From Poecilobothrus nobilitatus (Eukaryota > Arthropoda > Insecta > Diptera > Dolichopodidae), in assembly GCA_947095535.1 (NCBI GenBank), contig OX352773.1, positions 38,213,398 through 38,277,397 on the forward strand: a stretch of 64,000 nucleotides of DNA, in the 5' to 3' direction. The notes beneath the pieces are model-generated. The model had not been told where the DNA came from and made no database searches. It saw only the letters and a program-made list of their open reading frames with translations. Shown here piece after piece: positions 61,501 to 64,000 of the stretch (position 1 is the stretch's first letter; each line of letters begins with the position of its first letter). A program made the position numbers and the translations under genes.

Positions 61501-64000
61501 AAATTATTTAATTGAAAAATTAAAATATTTATGTTGCCTTAAATTTTTATTAATTAGTTTTAAAAATGAATACTTTATATAAATTTATAACTAAAATAGA
61601 ATATTTTCATTTTTTTTATACAAGTTGAAATACAAATAAATAAATCCTAATATAGTTACTTTAAGTTGTAACATAGTTTTAGTTAAACGTAATAATGAAT
61701 AAATAATAAGAGTTTTTAAATAAAATATTAAATAAATAATAATATCGCATTGAATTATCCAATTATTTAATCATATTTGAGTTGCATACTTAATACTTTT
61801 AGAATTTTTAACTTAATAAAATAAAATTTAATCACAAAATCGTCAATTTTGTTTAATATTACCATTCAAAATGGGTTATAAAATCTTAAAAATCTGCATG
61901 TTGTATACAATTAATTTCACTCACTCTACTTTAAATAAAAGTAAATAATCTAATGATATTATTGGACCTTGTACTCGACAATCAAAAAATTAATATTAAT
62001 CTTTTAAGTATTGAGAGACTTCTGTAGACGATATTAAACTGTAGAATACATATCTAAGAATGTTATACAATATTATTATAACTCAAACTGGTCAATAAAG
62101 GTTATAAATTTGAAGAAATAATCAAAATGACTAAATTTAATATTATACTGTAAAATTAAATTCAATACCTGAATGAAGAAGTTTCAAATTAAAATTGCAA
62201 AATATTACATATTTGTTTTAGATAGTATAATAGTAATATAATTATAACAGCGACAATTCGCAGCCATTTCAACTCTTTATAAGCATACGATACTAAGGGA
62301 AGGAAAAATGATTCATTACATATTACAAGCTAAAATTTTACTGGTTTAATGTTAACGGAACCGGTTACGTGACAAAATCAACAGCTATTTTTTTTACAAA
62401 AATATGAAAAAATTTGAAAATATTAGTGTAGTAGTTATCTTAGCAACACAAGAGACTAATAAATCAAATTATTTTATTCGTTTTTTATATAACTAATTGC
62501 ACTTCTTTAAAATAATATTTTATAAAAGCATAATTATACAATTATAGAATATTTTTTGATTATTTTGTACTAGTCGATTTTTTCAAATTAAATATTAATA
62601 ATTTCAATTCTATTTTTAATAGTCTTAAGAGGCAATAAATATCCCATCAAACAAAATCTTTCATATCTTTAAAGTTATCAGATTAAAAAGAAAATGTTCT
62701 TCTTTTAATTACTAACTACTTTTAATTACGCAAGATCAATAGCATATTAAATAAAAATAAAAAAACCACAAATTACATGAGATTAATTTTATTGTTTCTT
62801 TTTATGCCACTTATTTTATAACAGATTCTACAAAAAAACAAGAGTGTAAATATATTTTTGTTTTTAATGAATTTCTATAAAAAAAAAATAAAACAAAAAA
62901 AAAAAATGAGGATTTATTCAAGTTGGAATTAAATTTACTTGAAAATATTTTTTTTCTTTTTTTTTTTTAATAAATTCAAGAAAATAATTTATATAATAAT
63001 ATCTTGAATTTATTAAAATAAAAATTTATAATAATATCTTGGATTTTTTTTTCTGTTTTACATAAATTTTCTTTTTTTATTTTTAGTTTTCACAAAGCTT
63101 ACGTTTAATTTCATAAAAAGTAGAAATTAATAAATGTTATTTGAATTATTTATTATTTCAAATTTGGCTGGTTTATCTTTTTTCTATATATTTTATTATT
63201 TGATTTATTTACTTTTTTTTTTTCTTTATTTTATAATTATATTTATTTATTTATTTTATTTTTATAAATCCTTAACCATTTTTATATCAAGATTATTAGC
63301 ATTTAATAAATTTGAATATTTTTTTTTTTAATAAATTATTATATTCCAATTATGTTTTTGACACTTGTAACAAATAATTTAGAAATTTTATTTATAATTA
63401 ATTTATTAAATTATATTGATAATCATATATAATTTTTATACAATTTTGGACATATTAAAAAAAAAAAAATGTAAAACAAATAATCTTGATATAAAAATTA
63501 TATGCTTTTTAATTTTTATTAACTATTCGGAATAATTTTTTTCAGATATTAATAATTTAATTTGCAAAATTTTTAAATTCTTGAAATATAATTTTTTTTT
63601 TTTCATTTTAAAAATGATTAATTTTAACTTCAACAAAAATGTAACTAAAATATATTTATTTATTGATTTTATTATTCCTTTTATATATATATAATTAATG
63701 CTTTTTTTTTTCCTAATTTAAGTGCTTATATTTCAAAGCTGAATAATAATTAAAAAAATTTTTTAATGCTGCTTCGAAATAATCTTTTCATTTTCATATT
63801 CTTATATAATATGGTATATCCAAAAAAAATGCTTTTTTTTTTGTTTTGTTTGTTGTTAATTGGGAGTAATAGTGAGTCATAAATATAAAAACATAATTAT
63901 GTAATTAATAAGGAAGCAGCCAAAATACATACATTTCATGTGTAGTAAATTTTTATTAAAAAATTATGCTTTAGAAGCACGCCAGACTTTTTAACTATAT
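61501..64000. other. gene-free AT-rich stretch downstream of SSNA1
   Basis: Contains the presumed 3' UTR of SSNA1 (AATAAA at 61635) and then AT-rich sequence. The frame at 63134-63331 is a Phe/Tyr/Leu-rich artefact of T runs. No other feature was seen. Confidence 0.5.

Noticed and set aside
1..64000. CRISPR arrays, operons, ribosome binding sites or prophage genes
   Set aside because: The sequence is eukaryotic (spliced genes, SINEs, non-LTR retrotransposons), and no regularly spaced repeat array exists.

Overview
The window looks like nuclear DNA from a very AT-rich arthropod, most likely an insect and possibly a dipteran. The base calls are dominated by A and T, with poly(A)/poly(T) tracts every few hundred bases. 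Introns are spliced with GT...AG ends, and two genes are recognisable orthologues of Drosophila brainiac (brn) and asunder (asun/Mat89Bb, Integrator subunit 13). The species cannot be fixed from this sequence alone.

Layout. Positions 1 to about 43,100 hold no protein-coding gene that I can support. They are AT-rich filler carrying mobile-element fossils: tRNA-derived SINE copies (1821-2465, 27405-27569, 29404-29566), several short inverted-repeat elements (6075-6424, 7781-8180, 10665-10898, 15304-15562, 21223-21337, 21491-21630), a perfect 33-bp hairpin (28602-28676), a broken jockey-like retrotransposon (32915-34612) and a retrotransposon tail fragment (40339-40660). A two-exon secreted serine protease homologue sits at 43116-45248, and its intron carries a large imperfect palindrome. 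Positions 45,249-55,733 hold two clear Tc1/mariner- or pogo-type miniature elements (47360-47501, 48052-48445), a truncated SINE (49366-49591) and a second dead non-LTR retrotransposon (50700-51975).

The gene-rich part is 55,734-61,500. It contains brn (three exons, plus strand), asun (single exon, minus strand, convergent with brn) and a four-exon SSNA1/NA14-type coiled-coil gene (plus strand, divergent from asun). The asun-SSNA1 intergenic region contains a 454-bp inverted-repeat element. These three genes are housekeeping or developmental genes and do not form a pathway: a Golgi glycosyltransferase for glycosphingolipids, a subunit of the RNA-processing Integrator complex that also acts in dynein localisation, and a microtubule/centrosome protein.

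I did not find an unmistakably new multi-gene system. The most unusual items are a roughly 90-residue extra segment inside the brn catalytic domain; a serine protease with an intact triad but a Gln at the S1 specificity position and no basic activation site; compensatory base changes that keep a hairpin in the SINE family; and an unusual set of inverted-repeat elements, one made of 21-bp tandem units and one with a 9-bp target duplication.
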